A stretch of DNA of 64,000 nt, taken from positions 2,114,171-2,178,170 of the forward strand of contig JAWPMW010000001.1 in the NCBI GenBank assembly GCA_033344735.1, in the 5' to 3' direction. The notes under the pieces are model-generated. The model was given only the letters and a program-made list of their open reading frames with translations. It did no database searches and was not told where the DNA came from. Positions 17,276 through 27,050 of the stretch are shown in pieces; position 1 is the stretch's first letter, and every line of letters starts with the position of its first letter. The stretch is from Gammaproteobacteria bacterium (GTDB lineage: Bacteria > Pseudomonadota > Gammaproteobacteria > UBA4575). The translations under genes were made by a program, and so were the position numbers.

Positions 17276-18121
17276 TTACTTTACTGAGTCTTCCAATGTG
17301 TTAAATGTGGATTCATGACCAGAAGCAAAGCCGGAAAGATGATGTCTTGCAGGTTCATAATGAGTTTCAGCTGAATATGGTTTTTGGAATTTATCATCTG
17401 TTAAGTCCTCTCTAATGAAAAATGCATTAGACCCAGTGATGTTACAAGCAACAAGATTATATCCTTTTTTAGAAAATTCCAACTCTAAGTGTTTTAGTGA
17501 AGCTCCGTAATTATCATCATGTTCCCATATGTGTGTGCCTTCATATTTTCTACAATATTTTATTGGCGGGGCAAATTTAGAATTATATTCAATTATGACC
17601 ACTCTTGGATTGATGCAGGTTATGTGATTGAAAATATGGATATCATTACCATCAATATCTATTGACAGTAAATCAATTTCTTTATTTTTCACGGATGCGG
17701 ATATTAAGTTATTGATGTTATCTTTAGTAATAAATGCATTTGTTACCGCTAAAAGATCATTGTTTATTGTTTCTTTAAGGCCTTCACGTATATTATTAAC
17801 AGCTGAATTGGATCCTTCAATCCATAGGCCTCGCCAACCATCAAATAAAAGAGCATAGGTATTATTTTCTAAACCATTGCCTATACCAAATTCAACAAAG
17901 AATTTATTCGTAGTTCCTATTCGGTCAAATATTTCCTGAATAATCCCATCTTCATCATTCTGAGAATATATTTTGTAGCCATATGGAATTAGACTTTTAT
18001 TGTCTTTGTAACGATCATTTTTCTTTAACGCTTCAAGAGAAGAATGGACTAAAGTTTTTTCAATTTTTGAAAGTTGGCGATAGACGCCAAATAGTTTCTT
18101 CAACTTTCGTAGTAATTTCAT
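17276..18121 (-). CDS. FkbM-like methyltransferase-fold protein
   Basis: A 281-aa protein. After a basic N-terminal helix comes YSQNDEDGIIQEIFDRIG, then a SAM-binding-like strand-loop FFVEFGIGNGLENNTY, an acidic strand end (GLWIEGSN), and DLLSIDIDGNDIHIF with VVIIEYNSKF, the layout of FkbM-type Rossmann methyltransferases. These often modify glycans or lipids; the substrate here is unknown. The gene is more AT-rich than its neighbours and sits convergent to the SH3 gene, followed by small unrelated genes. It could be a late acquisition, but no mobile element borders it. Confidence 0.7.
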   Translation of the reverse strand: MKLLRKLKKLFGVYRQLSKIEKTLVHSSLEALKKNDRYKDNKSLIPYGYKIYSQNDEDGIIQEIFDRIGTTNKFFVEFGIGNGLENNTYALLFDGWRGLWIEGSNSAVNNIREGLKETINNDLLAVTNAFITKDNINNLISASVKNKEIDLLSIDIDGNDIHIFNHITCINPRVVIIEYNSKFAPPIKYCRKYEGTHIWEHDDNYGASLKHLELEFSKKGYNLVACNITGSNAFFIREDLTDDKFQKPYSAETHYEPARHHLSGFASGHESTFNTLEDSVK

Positions 18122-18150
18122 ATCAAATTAACAAATCGTGTGAAGGTAAT

Positions 18151-18489
18151 TTAGCAGTTAGAAATTACAAAGAATTTCATAAATGAGCTCTGAATAGTCC
18201 AGGTGGACTTGGTTCCTTTATCAAAAGAAATAATGTCTCCAGCACTTACATTAACAGCATTTCCACCATCAATCTCAATTGATAAAGATCCTCTGATAAT
18301 GTGGAATATCTCGTCACCAGGAAATTCATAGTCAAATGTCATTGGCTCGCAACGCCATAAACCTGAGTAAGTAGGTGCGCCGCTTGAATTCTCAGTCGTT
18401 AACCAGTGAACTTCACCGGCTTGTTTGTCACCGACCATAAACGGTTCATAATTGTTAGTAGATAAAGTAGATTTAGTATAATCACTCAT
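18151..18489 (-). CDS. Cupin-domain protein (Cupin_3/DUF861 type)
   Basis: A 112-aa single-domain beta-barrel. Cupin motifs are visible: GLWRCEPMTFDYEFPGDEIF, the HIIRGSLSIEIDGG turn, and VSAGDIISFDKGTKSTWTI. The (R/E)-C-x-P-xx-F and GDEIFHIIxG pattern matches the Cupin_3 group related to ureidoglycine aminohydrolase-like and sugar cupins. The usual second metal-binding histidine motif is weak. The RBS AAGG is 10 nt upstream. Function unknown. Confidence 0.82.
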   Translation of the reverse strand: MSDYTKSTLSTNNYEPFMVGDKQAGEVHWLTTENSSGAPTYSGLWRCEPMTFDYEFPGDEIFHIIRGSLSIEIDGGNAVNVSAGDIISFDKGTKSTWTIQSSFMKFFVISNC

Positions 18490-18538
18490 ATAATAGGCCT
18501 TAATTTATTTGGTTAAGCATTGAATAATTTTAGCATTA

Positions 18539-18952
18539 TTATTCAATATTGCGGGGACGTGATCTTTTTACTTGGTAGGAATTTACAGCTACTACTATGA
18601 GTTGATTATGATTCAATTCAAAAATTGCCCTCTGGTCATATGATTGTGCTAAATCACATGCTTGTTCTCGACTAATTCCATGTACAGCAAAACTCTCATC
18701 TTGCCAGTCATGATTAGGTGAGCTAACAATTACTGGCTTGATTTCAGCGGAATGATTTTTAATGTCAACAAGCAGTAATTCATTTCGACATCTATTTTCA
18801 TAGAAACTAAAGATCTGGTCGAAGGGATTATACGCTGTAATTATATGGATTGGGCAATCTAATGGTAGAGAATTTGAATTAGGGCCAGACCATATGATTT
18901 CTGAATCGTAAATATGGGAAGCTGTGTATTTGTCCCATATTGAGATAGTCAT
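18539..18952 (-). CDS. DUF3293 family protein
   Basis: A 137-aa soluble protein. The stretch PIHIITAYNPFDQIFS near residues 34-49, the following NRCRNELLLVDI, and the later EESFAVHGISREQACDLAQSYDQRAIFEL-type region match the layout of DUF3293, a small gammaproteobacterial family without known function. It ends in a basic tail. It lies in a run of minus-strand small genes, with no operon partner that suggests a role. Confidence 0.7.
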   Translation of the reverse strand: MTISIWDKYTASHIYDSEIIWSGPNSNSLPLDCPIHIITAYNPFDQIFSFYENRCRNELLLVDIKNHSAEIKPVIVSSPNHDWQDESFAVHGISREQACDLAQSYDQRAIFELNHNQLIVVAVNSYQVKRSRPRNIE

Positions 18953-19089
18953 TTAGTAAGTTAACATGTGTGACATTGTTTGATTCTGGCGGCTAAAGAA
19001 ATAAATTTCAATATTATTGCTCGGCAGATAAAATAGTGGCTAGCAGAGTAGAATAATATTATTGATGATATTTACACTCTTACATGTGT

Positions 19090-19290
19090 TTATCTTTTGC
19101 CTTCTTGATATGGTTTATTACTAACTACAGATACATCTTCTGCATCACACTGCTGACATCGGACCTTGGATTTAGGTGTGTAGTCTAGGTGTACAGTTTC
19201 AAAGGGTGTTTTACATACGCCACAAACGCATAATAATCTGCTTATTTGTGTGTCGTATTCTTGGTTATTTAATTTCTGTAGTGATTCCAT
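19090..19290 (-). CDS. Small zinc-ribbon protein
   Basis: A 66-aa protein with two CxxC knuckles, CGVC (about residues 24-27) and CQQC (about 45-48), spaced like a zinc ribbon, plus an extra Cys just before the first knuckle. A possible RBS (AAGGTATGAG) precedes the ATG. Its small size and lack of a partner domain leave the role open. Confidence 0.6.
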   Translation of the reverse strand: MESLQKLNNQEYDTQISRLLCVCGVCKTPFETVHLDYTPKSKVRCQQCDAEDVSVVSNKPYQEGKR

Positions 19291-19719
19291 CTCATACCTT
19301 CCTTATATTGAATAATGACAACTATATTATTATGTCTGTTAGCTTATTTTTAGTATTACTATATTGAATACTAGCTGCCATATATTGCTTTTATATTTAT
19401 CTCAGTAATTTATCATGAGCAAATGGGAAATTTCGTTCATTACTTCTCAAATATCACTGTTTGAGTTCACATTTAGTAACATTAGCGCTGGTATAGGTTA
19501 ATGTGATGATTGTGCTTTATGGGACACAGCAAGATGCTATTTTTTCTTTGCTTTTCGTAGTTGCATGAAATATAAGGTTTTAGTTTTCTATTACAGTGAC
19601 ACTAACCAATAGCATAATGCATAAAGTTATTTTATATTATATGTCGTGTTTATTCATTGTTCTGATGTTATACCTAGATAATACAATTCAGACAAAGTAA
19701 ATTTATAAAGGAAAAGTGA
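19291..19719. other. Non-coding stretch upstream of the DUF4399 gene
   Basis: 429 nt of AT-rich sequence between divergent genes. I see no ORF of merit on either strand. A weak promoter-like pair TTGTTC (19657-19662) and TAATAC (19679-19684), 16 nt apart, could drive the gene at 19720. No RNA structure was recognised. Confidence 0.45.
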
Positions 19720-20148
19720 ATGTCTCGTTTAATCTTAAGTGTATTAGTGTTTGTAATAAGTATGTCATTTGTCTACGCCGATGATATTTTGATATCTAAA
19801 GCGGCGCCTGATGCTAAAGTGTATTTTATTCAGCCAGCTGATGGTGCGGTAGTAGGAAAATCATTCGTGGTTAAATTTGGATTAAGTGGAATGGGGGTTG
19901 CCCCTGCGGGTATTGACCGCGAGCATACTGGACATCATCATATTTTAATTGATTTGGAGTCTCTTCCTGATATGACTAAGCCACTTCCAGCGAATGACAA
20001 TGTAAAACATTTTGGTGGCGGCCAGACTGAAACAATGCTCACTCTAGAGCCAGGTACACATACACTTCAGTTACTATTGGGTAATCACCTTCATATTCCC
20101 CATGATACGCCTGTGATGTCTGAAAAAATTACCATTACAGTGGAATAG
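19720..20148 (+). CDS. DUF4399 periplasmic protein
   Basis: A 142-aa exported protein: signal peptide 1-20 (MSRLILSVLVFVISMSFVYA), then a beta-sandwich-like domain. The His-rich centre (EHTGHHHILIDLESLP) and later GNHLHIPHDTPV give it a metal-binding look and match the DUF4399 family (VxFxxPxDGAxV, GxHHHLLID). RBS AAAGGAAAAG is just upstream. Often annotated as an ATPase by error; true function unknown. Convergent with nrdB. Confidence 0.85.
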   Translation: MSRLILSVLVFVISMSFVYADDILISKAAPDAKVYFIQPADGAVVGKSFVVKFGLSGMGVAPAGIDREHTGHHHILIDLESLPDMTKPLPANDNVKHFGGGQTETMLTLEPGTHTLQLLLGNHLHIPHDTPVMSEKITITVE

Positions 20149-20185
20149 ATTATTCCACTGTATCTTGAGATTTATTTGCTGAATT

Positions 20186-20212
20186 AAAAAAGGCGGCAAA
20201 AGGTTTGCCGCC
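20186..20212 (-). terminator. Rho-independent terminator of the nrd genes
   Basis: On the minus strand: GGCGGCAAA, loop CCT, TTTGCCGCC, then six T (plus-strand A-run 20186-20191). The 9-bp stem lies 70 nt past the nrdB stop. A second perfect hairpin, CCACCG-TG-CGGTGG, sits at 20222-20235 between nrdB and this terminator. Confidence 0.9.
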
Positions 20213-20282
20213 TAAGCTTCACCACCGTGCGGTGGCCCCATAACACTGTGTAAAAACTACATCATATGCAGCTTTCGTATGC

Positions 20283-21485
20283 TTACCAAACTAATGCGCC
20301 ACCAGTTTGGTATTCAGTAACACGTGTTTCAAAGAAATTCTTTTCTTTCTTCAGATCTAATACTTCTGACATCCAAGGGAAAGGGTTTGTTGCCCCTGGG
20401 TATTGCTCTGGCAAACCAATCTGCGAACAACGGCGATTGGCAATGAACTGAAGATACTCTGCGAACATGTTGGCGTTTAAGCCGAGTATGCCGCGTGGCA
20501 TGGTATCTTGTGCATACTGAATCTCTAGTTCGACAGCATCAGTAATTAGCTTAATCATTTCCTGTTGGAACTCAGTGCCCCAAAGATGCGGATTTTCCAC
20601 TTTGATTTGATTGATGACATCAATACCGAAATTCATATGCATGGATTCGTCACGCAAGATGTATTGAAATTGTTCAGCTACACCTGTCATTTTATTGCGA
20701 CGGCCCATAGAAAGAATTTGCACAAAGCCGACATAGAAGAAGATACCTTCAAACACTACGTAAAATGCAATTAGGTCACGTAGTAAACGTTGGTCCATTT
20801 CTGGTGTGCCAGTTGCAAAGTGTGGGTCACCCAAGCTTTGTGTGAAAGGTAAAGCCCATTCAGCTTTCTTAGCCACTGCAGGGACTTCACGGTACATATT
20901 GAATACTTCGCCTTCGTCTAAACCAAGTGATTCAATGCAGTATTGATAAGCATGTGTATGTACTGCTTCTTCAAATGCTTGGCGTAATAAGTATTGACGG
21001 CACTCAGGGTTGGTAATGTGTTTATATACCGCTAACACTAAGTTGTTAGCGACAAGTGAGTCAGCTGTTGAGAAGAAGCCTAAGTTACGTTTGATAACTG
21101 TACGCTCATCTTCTGTTAATCCATCAGGGTCTTTCCAGAGTGCAATATCTTGCGTCATGTTGATTTCTTGAGGCATCCAATGGTTAGCACAGCCGTCAAG
21201 ATATTTTTGCCAGGCCCATTCGTACTTGAATGGTACTAACTGGTTAAGGTCTGCACGGCAATTAATAATTTTTTTATCGTCAACACGAATACGCGCAGCA
21301 CCCATTTTAATATCCTCAAGCCCAGTTGCGCCTGTGGATTCAGGTTCAAGCGTAGTGGTGGCAGGAGCTGGGATAGTGTCACTTAACGTTGTTACTTCAG
21401 TACTAGCGATGTCTACAGGCAGGTTGGCAATAGCGTCTTGTTTAGCAGAATTTGCTTCTGCTAATGGGTCGTCCCAATTATGCAT
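20283..21485 (-). CDS. nrdB: Ribonucleotide reductase class Ia, beta subunit
   Basis: A 400-aa small subunit that houses the di-iron tyrosyl radical for deoxyribonucleotide synthesis. Visible ligands: Asp142 ([12 protein letters not shown]), Glu173 and His176 ([10 protein letters not shown]), with Tyr180 in the position of the E. coli radical Tyr122 (same spacing), and a second EEx-H set in [10 protein letters not shown]. The first 60 residues are an Ala/Thr/Pro-rich extension absent from E. coli NrdB. RBS GGAGA is 8 nt before the ATG. It is downstream of nrdA by 138 nt and ends in a terminator. Confidence 0.96.
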   Translation of the reverse strand: MHNWDDPLAEANSAKQDAIANLPVDIASTEVTTLSDTIPAPATTTLEPESTGATGLEDIKMGAARIRVDDKKIINCRADLNQLVPFKYEWAWQKYLDGCANHWMPQEINMTQDIALWKDPDGLTEDERTVIKRNLGFFSTADSLVANNLVLAVYKHITNPECRQYLLRQAFEEAVHTHAYQYCIESLGLDEGEVFNMYREVPAVAKKAEWALPFTQSLGDPHFATGTPEMDQRLLRDLIAFYVVFEGIFFYVGFVQILSMGRRNKMTGVAEQFQYILRDESMHMNFGIDVINQIKVENPHLWGTEFQQEMIKLITDAVELEIQYAQDTMPRGILGLNANMFAEYLQFIANRRCSQIGLPEQYPGATNPFPWMSEVLDLKKEKNFFETRVTEYQTGGALVW

Positions 21486-21623
21486 TTAGTGGTTCTCCAA
21501 TTATTATATGATAACGAAGAAGCATTCTTGCTATAGCTGCAACAATGCTGTCTCCTATTTAACAGGGCGCTTTTGGCAACCCTTCTCCTCTAGTTGCGTT
21601 TCCGCAAATTTTTATCTACCGAT

Positions 21624-24530
21624 TTATTGGCAAGCTTCGCAATCAGGATCAAGCAATGAACATGCGCTAGGTGCGCTACTGCCATTAGCTTGAGTGGTCT
21701 CTGACTGTTGTACTGCGTTGAGTTTGCCTTCCTGGTGATTTTCCATGGTGCTCTTCTCAACGTGAGTAGCGCCCATAGAACGTAAGTAGTACGTTGTTTT
21801 TAATCCGCGTACCCAGGCTAACTTATATAGGTTGTCCATCTTCTGTCCGGAAGGCTCAGCCATATACAAGTTAAGAGACTGCGCTTGATCAATCCATTTT
21901 TGACGACGTGATGCCGCTTCAATTAACCAACGTGGATCGATTTCAAATGCAGTTCTATAAACATTTTTAACTTCGTCAGGGACGCGATCAATATTTTGCA
22001 CACTACCATCGTAGTATTTAAGGTCATTGATCATGACGTTGTCCCATAAGTTGTGTCGCTTAAGGTCAGAAATTAGGTAGGGGTTAGAGACTGTAAATTC
22101 ACCCGATAAGTTCGATTTCACAAATAGATTTTGGTAAGTCGGTTCGATGCTCTGAGTAACGCCGCAAATATTAGAAATAGTTGCAGTGGGTGCAATTGCC
22201 ATAGTGTTTGAATTGCGCATACCAACAGATTTCACACGTGTGCGCAATGAGTCCCAATCTAGACTGGTAGAGTTATCTACCTTTAAGAAGCCACCACGTT
22301 CTTTCTCTAATAGACTTACTGAATCAATAGGTAAAACACCTTGTGACCATAATGAGCCTTCATAAGAAAGGTAAGCGCCTCGCTCAGCAGCAAGGTCAGT
22401 CGAAGCTTGAATTGAGTAATAACTGATAGTTTCCATTGATACATCTGCAAACTCAACAGCTTGCTCGCTTGCGTAAGGAATGCGTAATTTGTATAGCGCA
22501 TCTTGGAAACCCATTAGGCCTAAACCAATTGGACGATGACGCAAGTTTGAAGTGCGTGCTTTATTAACACTATAGTAGTTGTAGTCTATTACGTTATCGA
22601 GCATACGAATTGCTGTGTTAATAGTTCTTTCTAATTTTTCATTGTTCAGCCCATTTTCTGTTGTATGAGCGGCTAAGTTGACTGAGCCCAAATTACATAC
22701 TGCGATTTCATCGTCGGAGGTATTTAACGTGATTTCAGTGCACAGATTAGATGAATGCACTGTGCCAATATGCCCTTGTGGTGAACGGATGTTGCAAGGA
22801 TCTTTAAAAGTAATCCACGGATGACCAGTTTCATACAACATGCCTAACATTTTGCGCCATAAGTCAGCAGCAGGAATTCGTTTGTAGTTTTTCAACTCAC
22901 CGGCATCCGCAAGTTGTTCATACTCACAGTAGCGAGTCTCAAATTTCGCGCCATATAGGTCATGCAAGTCAGGTGTGTCGTCAGGCGAGAATAATGTCCA
23001 GTCACCTTCTTCGCTAACACGCTTCATAAACAAGTCTGGAATCCAGTTAGCGGTATTCATGTCATGTGTACGACGACGGTCATCACCTGTGTTCTTGCGT
23101 AGATCTAAGAATTCTTCAATATCTAAATGCCAAGTTTCTAAATAAGCGCACATTGCACCTTTGCGTTTGCCGCCCTGGTTAACAGCAACAGCTGTGTCGT
23201 TTGCTACTTTAAGGAAAGGTACAACCCCTTGAGATTTGCCGTTAGTTCCTTTGATGTGAGAACCCATTGAGCGAACGCGTGACCAGTCATTACCAAGACC
23301 GCCAGCAAATTTAGATAACATGGCGTCATCCTTAACAGCATCAAAAATACCGTGGAGATCATCAGGCACAGTGGTGAGGTAGCATGACGATAACTGTGGT
23401 CGTAATGTACCTGAGTTAAACAAGGTTGGTGTAGAGCTCATAAAATCAAAAGAAGACAATAAACGATAGAATTCAATAGTTCGTTTTTCTCGCTCTATTT
23501 CATTAATCGCCAAGCCCATTGCTACACGCATAAAGAACACTTGTGGTAATTCTATACGGGTACCTTCTTCAGTATGAATAAAATAGCGGTCATAGAGTGT
23601 TTGCAGGCCCAAGTATGTAAACTGGTAATCTCGAGCAGGCTCTAGTGCTTTACCAAGTGTTTTTAAATCGTAGTCTTTAGCTAGTTTGGGATCAATTAGC
23701 TCAAGCTTTGCAGCTTCTTCGATGTAACGCTCAAAGTAGATCGCGTACTCGGTGTCCATTTCTTTCTGAGTGGCTTGACTGGGCTTGCCGTTGATGTGGC
23801 TGAGAGCTTCGCAGCGCAGATTATCTAATAGTAAACGTGCAGCGACATAGGTGTAATTAGGCTCGCGTTCGATGAGCGTACGCGCGCTCATGGTGACTGC
23901 CATGGCGACATCCGTTTCTGGCACGCCGTCATATAAATTGCGTAGCGTCTCGTCAATAATAGGTTGTGCAGAGACACTATCAAGATCGCGACAGGCATCT
24001 TTCACTACACTTGTAAGACGTTGAATATCAAGAGGTTTTACCTGTCCTGAGAGGGTTGTAACATTGATTCTATTGGTGTCAGATGTGGTTGTGGCAGAGT
24101 CGTTTGCTGGCTGCTGCTTTTCTGCACGTTCCAATGCGCGGCGCTCACGGTAAAGCACGTAGTCACGCGCAACTTTATGGTGTCCTTCTCTCATAAGCGC
24201 CAATTCCACTTGGTCTTGAATATCTTCAATATGGAATGTGCCGCCATCTGGCTTATTGCGCGTTAGTGCATTTTGAACATGAGTTGCTAGTTGATCTACG
24301 AGGTCATGAACACGAGTAGAGGCAGCCGCTTCACCTCCTTCTACTGCTAAGAAAGCTTTTGTCACAGCTATTTTGATTTTATCGCGGTCAAAACTAGTGA
24401 CTTTTCCATTACGACGGATAACGCGGTACTGTCCAGGTGCAGTTGACTGTAATTCAAGCTCACTAGGGGCATCTGCGAAGGGTGCAGCATGGCTATTTTC
24501 TTGAGATGTAGTTGTATTATTAGATTGCAT
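21624..24530 (-). CDS. nrdA: Ribonucleotide reductase class Ia, alpha subunit
   Basis: A 968-aa catalytic subunit, longer than E. coli NrdA (761) because it carries two N-terminal ATP-cone-like modules (about residues 34-130, starting YRVIRRNGKVTSFDRDKI, and about 153-240, starting INVTTLSGQVKPLD). The catalytic barrel includes the radical-site stretch NLCTEITLN and the tail cysteines Cys964-x2-Cys967 (DPDCEACQ) that are reduced by thioredoxin. This is the Pseudomonas-type architecture. The upstream region has NrdR-like and DnaA boxes. Confidence 0.97.
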   Translation of the reverse strand: MQSNNTTTSQENSHAAPFADAPSELELQSTAPGQYRVIRRNGKVTSFDRDKIKIAVTKAFLAVEGGEAAASTRVHDLVDQLATHVQNALTRNKPDGGTFHIEDIQDQVELALMREGHHKVARDYVLYRERRALERAEKQQPANDSATTTSDTNRINVTTLSGQVKPLDIQRLTSVVKDACRDLDSVSAQPIIDETLRNLYDGVPETDVAMAVTMSARTLIEREPNYTYVAARLLLDNLRCEALSHINGKPSQATQKEMDTEYAIYFERYIEEAAKLELIDPKLAKDYDLKTLGKALEPARDYQFTYLGLQTLYDRYFIHTEEGTRIELPQVFFMRVAMGLAINEIEREKRTIEFYRLLSSFDFMSSTPTLFNSGTLRPQLSSCYLTTVPDDLHGIFDAVKDDAMLSKFAGGLGNDWSRVRSMGSHIKGTNGKSQGVVPFLKVANDTAVAVNQGGKRKGAMCAYLETWHLDIEEFLDLRKNTGDDRRRTHDMNTANWIPDLFMKRVSEEGDWTLFSPDDTPDLHDLYGAKFETRYCEYEQLADAGELKNYKRIPAADLWRKMLGMLYETGHPWITFKDPCNIRSPQGHIGTVHSSNLCTEITLNTSDDEIAVCNLGSVNLAAHTTENGLNNEKLERTINTAIRMLDNVIDYNYYSVNKARTSNLRHRPIGLGLMGFQDALYKLRIPYASEQAVEFADVSMETISYYSIQASTDLAAERGAYLSYEGSLWSQGVLPIDSVSLLEKERGGFLKVDNSTSLDWDSLRTRVKSVGMRNSNTMAIAPTATISNICGVTQSIEPTYQNLFVKSNLSGEFTVSNPYLISDLKRHNLWDNVMINDLKYYDGSVQNIDRVPDEVKNVYRTAFEIDPRWLIEAASRRQKWIDQAQSLNLYMAEPSGQKMDNLYKLAWVRGLKTTYYLRSMGATHVEKSTMENHQEGKLNAVQQSETTQANGSSAPSACSLLDPDCEACQ

Positions 24531-24612
24531 TAAGACTCTCTTGGAACTTTATGATTATTTATAGGTTTTTTTATTTTCAAAGGAGCGACATTGCATGCCT
24601 CCCAACCGAGGA

Positions 24613-24687
24613 ACACTATAAGTTGAGGTAGGATGAGTCGTCAACCCCAATATGTTGTGGATAGAGATGTCAGTAAGCTGTGGATAA
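24613..24687 (-). promoter_or_regulatory. nrdA control region: tandem NrdR-like boxes and DnaA boxes
   Basis: Two 16-mers, ACACTATAAGTTGAGG (24613-24628) and CCCCAATATGTTGTGG (24645-24660), each match about 12 of 16 positions of the NrdR consensus and begin 32 nt apart, three helical turns, as in known NrdR tandem sites. TGTGGATAA (24679-24687) is a perfect DnaA box and TGTGGATAG (24656-24664) a one-mismatch copy overlapping the second NrdR-like box. The rest of the 321-nt spacer up to 24851 shows nothing else clear. Confidence 0.65.
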
Positions 24688-24851
24688 CTTGTGTAATAGA
24701 CAGCTCCAAATAAAAATAATGTGTACTATCGCGTACTTACAATTTTTAAGTAAAAGTAGCGTGAGCAAAAAATAATTGATTTCATCAAATAGAAATTTTT
24801 TATTAACTCACTGAGCAAAAATTATTATCAAAAAGGGATGACTAAAGTGCC

Positions 24852-26648
24852 ATGAAAGGGATTCACGCACGAACCGAAGATCCGCACACAAAGCGTACAG
24901 ATTGGAAAAATTTAAGACGGCTTTTTCCATATTTGTGGGAATTTCGTGGGCGCATACTCCTCGCGCTTAGCTGTTTAATTGCGGCAAAAGTCGCCACGGT
25001 GGCGGTTCCTTTGGTGCTTAAACATATCGTCGATTCGCTGGATATGGAAAAGATTGCTCTGCAATTGCCAATTGTATTGTTGTTGGGTTATGGCGCGTTG
25101 CGTTTGTCTACTGGATTATTTAACGAACTACGAGATGTGTTTTTTGCGCGTGCGCGTTTTCATGCTATCAGACGATTGTCTTCAGAGGTGCTTGATCATT
25201 TGCACCAGCTGTCTTTGCGCTTTCATTTAGATCGTCGTACTGGCTCTGTGACTAGGGATTTGGAACGCGGTACTCAAAGCCTCAGCTCTCTATCTAATTA
25301 TTTTGTATTTATTGTCATTCCTACCATTTTTGAAATCGTCTTAGTGACAGGCATCTTATTTAGTTCTTATAACGTCCAATTCACATTGATCACACTCAGC
25401 ACAGTGATTGTCTATGTTGTGTTCACAGTGTTGTTTACTAACTGGCGTATGCACTACCGCCATTTGGCGAATAAACTAGATTCGCAAGCGCATTCGCAAG
25501 CCGTTGATAGTTTGCTTAATTATGAAACGGTGAAATATTTCAATAATGAAAAATATGAGGTAGATCGATACGCCAACACGTTAAGTGATTGGGAACAGGC
25601 TTCTGTAAAAAGTACTTTTACGATGTCGTTGTTGAATTTTGGGCAAGCAGCGATTATTGCATTAGGAGTCACTGGAATAATGATATTTGCCGCACAAGGC
25701 GTTGTTGTTGGCGATATGACGATTGGTGATTTAGTGTTGGTCAATGCGTTAATGCTACAACTCTTTGTGCCTATGAATATGTTGGGTATTGTTTATAGGC
25801 AAATTACATATTCACTAGCAGATATGGATTTGTTGGCTAAGCTGTTAGAAGAATCACCAGAAGTGCAGGATAAACCTAATGCACGTGCATTAAATATTAG
25901 TGAAGGTGCTATCCGTTTTGACAATGTCACTTTCTCTTATACTTCCGATCGCAAAATACTTGATCAAGTATCACTAGAGATTAAGCCAGGGCAAAAAGTC
26001 GCAGTGGTGGGTCCTTCAGGTTCTGGTAAGTCAACCATTGCGCGGCTATTGTTTAGATTTTATGACGTAAGCCAAGGTAGTATTACTATTGATGGCGAAA
26101 ACATTGCGAACTGCAGCCAAGATAGTTTGCGTAGTCATGTCAGTATGGTGCCTCAAGATACTATGTTATTTAACGAAACCATTCGCTTTAATGTTCAATA
26201 CGGTAATCCACTTGCTAGTGAGGAAGAATTACAAGAAGCAGTGTTGTTAGCGAACTTGGATAAGCTAATTGCTAAGTTGCCACAAGGCCTGGATACAATG
26301 GTGGGTGAACGAGGCTTGAAATTGTCTGGTGGAGAAGTGCAGCGGGTAGCAATTGCACGCGCAATTCTTAAAAAACCAAACATTATTGTATTTGATGAGG
26401 CGACCTCTAGCTTGGATACAAACACAGAAGTGGCAGTGATGAAGGCGATTCGAAAGGTGACTAAAAACGTTACGTCATTAATGATTGCGCATCGATTATC
26501 GACGATTATTGATGCGGATAAAATTTATGTGATTGATTCTGGCAAAGTAGTAGAACAAGGTACGCATACTCAACTACTTGCGGGTAATCGGTTATACTCA
26601 CAGTTGTGGGCATTGCAACAAAAAGATGCTGAGCAAGAAAACCAATAA
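24852..26648 (+). CDS. Atm1-type ABC exporter (half transporter)
   Basis: A 598-aa fused membrane-ATPase protein. The membrane domain has the Atm1/ABCB7 hallmarks NYETVKYFNNE and SLLNFGQAAI, and the block MLQLFVPMNMLGIVYRQI that lines the glutathione site. The ATPase domain has Walker A GPSGSGKST, signature LSGGEVQR and Walker B NIIVFDEATSSLD. Family members export glutathione-linked sulfur or metal conjugates and act as homodimers. The 3' end is 9 nt from the S24-like gene, suggesting one operon. Confidence 0.93.
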   Translation: MKGIHARTEDPHTKRTDWKNLRRLFPYLWEFRGRILLALSCLIAAKVATVAVPLVLKHIVDSLDMEKIALQLPIVLLLGYGALRLSTGLFNELRDVFFARARFHAIRRLSSEVLDHLHQLSLRFHLDRRTGSVTRDLERGTQSLSSLSNYFVFIVIPTIFEIVLVTGILFSSYNVQFTLITLSTVIVYVVFTVLFTNWRMHYRHLANKLDSQAHSQAVDSLLNYETVKYFNNEKYEVDRYANTLSDWEQASVKSTFTMSLLNFGQAAIIALGVTGIMIFAAQGVVVGDMTIGDLVLVNALMLQLFVPMNMLGIVYRQITYSLADMDLLAKLLEESPEVQDKPNARALNISEGAIRFDNVTFSYTSDRKILDQVSLEIKPGQKVAVVGPSGSGKSTIARLLFRFYDVSQGSITIDGENIANCSQDSLRSHVSMVPQDTMLFNETIRFNVQYGNPLASEEELQEAVLLANLDKLIAKLPQGLDTMVGERGLKLSGGEVQRVAIARAILKKPNIIVFDEATSSLDTNTEVAVMKAIRKVTKNVTSLMIAHRLSTIIDADKIYVIDSGKVVEQGTHTQLLAGNRLYSQLWALQQKDAEQENQ

Positions 26649-26657
26649 ATTAAAACC

Positions 26658-27002
26658 ATGAGTGAAAATCCCGAACTACTTGATCTTGATAATGGTGGCG
26701 GTTGCGCCAGTGATGAGCCATTCGCACTCCGTGTGCTTGGCGATAGTATGGAACCAGAGTTTAAAGATGGCTGTATTATAATTATTGATCCTGCAGCCAA
26801 TGTAGAAAATGGCAAGTATGTAATCGCTGAAGTTGATGGTGAATATATTTTTCGTCAATTCGCTCAGGAAGGCGAAAAGTTTTTTTTACAACCGATTAAT
26901 CCTGGTTATAAATCTATTGAAATTGAAAGTCCAAGTGTTGTACGTGGGGTAATTACACAAAGAGCTGGCGCTAGAAGAACTTACCACAAGCATTACGACT
27001 AG
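26658..27002 (+). CDS. S24/LexA-protease-like domain protein, catalytic Lys missing
   Basis: A 114-aa protein that is only the S24 peptidase fold, with no HTH. The nucleophile region is intact, RVLGDSMEPEFKDGCIIIID with Ser30 in the LexA GxSM position. The strand that carries the general-base Lys in LexA (VTVKR) reads EYIFRQF, placing Arg66 at that site. It may be a non-proteolytic binding module or a slow peptidase. It is probably co-expressed with the Atm1-type exporter upstream. The target is unknown. Confidence 0.78.
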   Translation: MSENPELLDLDNGGGCASDEPFALRVLGDSMEPEFKDGCIIIIDPAANVENGKYVIAEVDGEYIFRQFAQEGEKFFLQPINPGYKSIEIESPSVVRGVITQRAGARRTYHKHYD

Positions 27003-27050
27003 ACCTCTTTGTAATTCCTATTAGAAAAAGATTGACTTAATACCATTTTG

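Noticed and set aside
17276-18121. Genomic island around the FkbM-like gene
   Set aside because: The gene is somewhat AT-rich, but no integrase, tRNA, direct repeats or transposase lie nearby.
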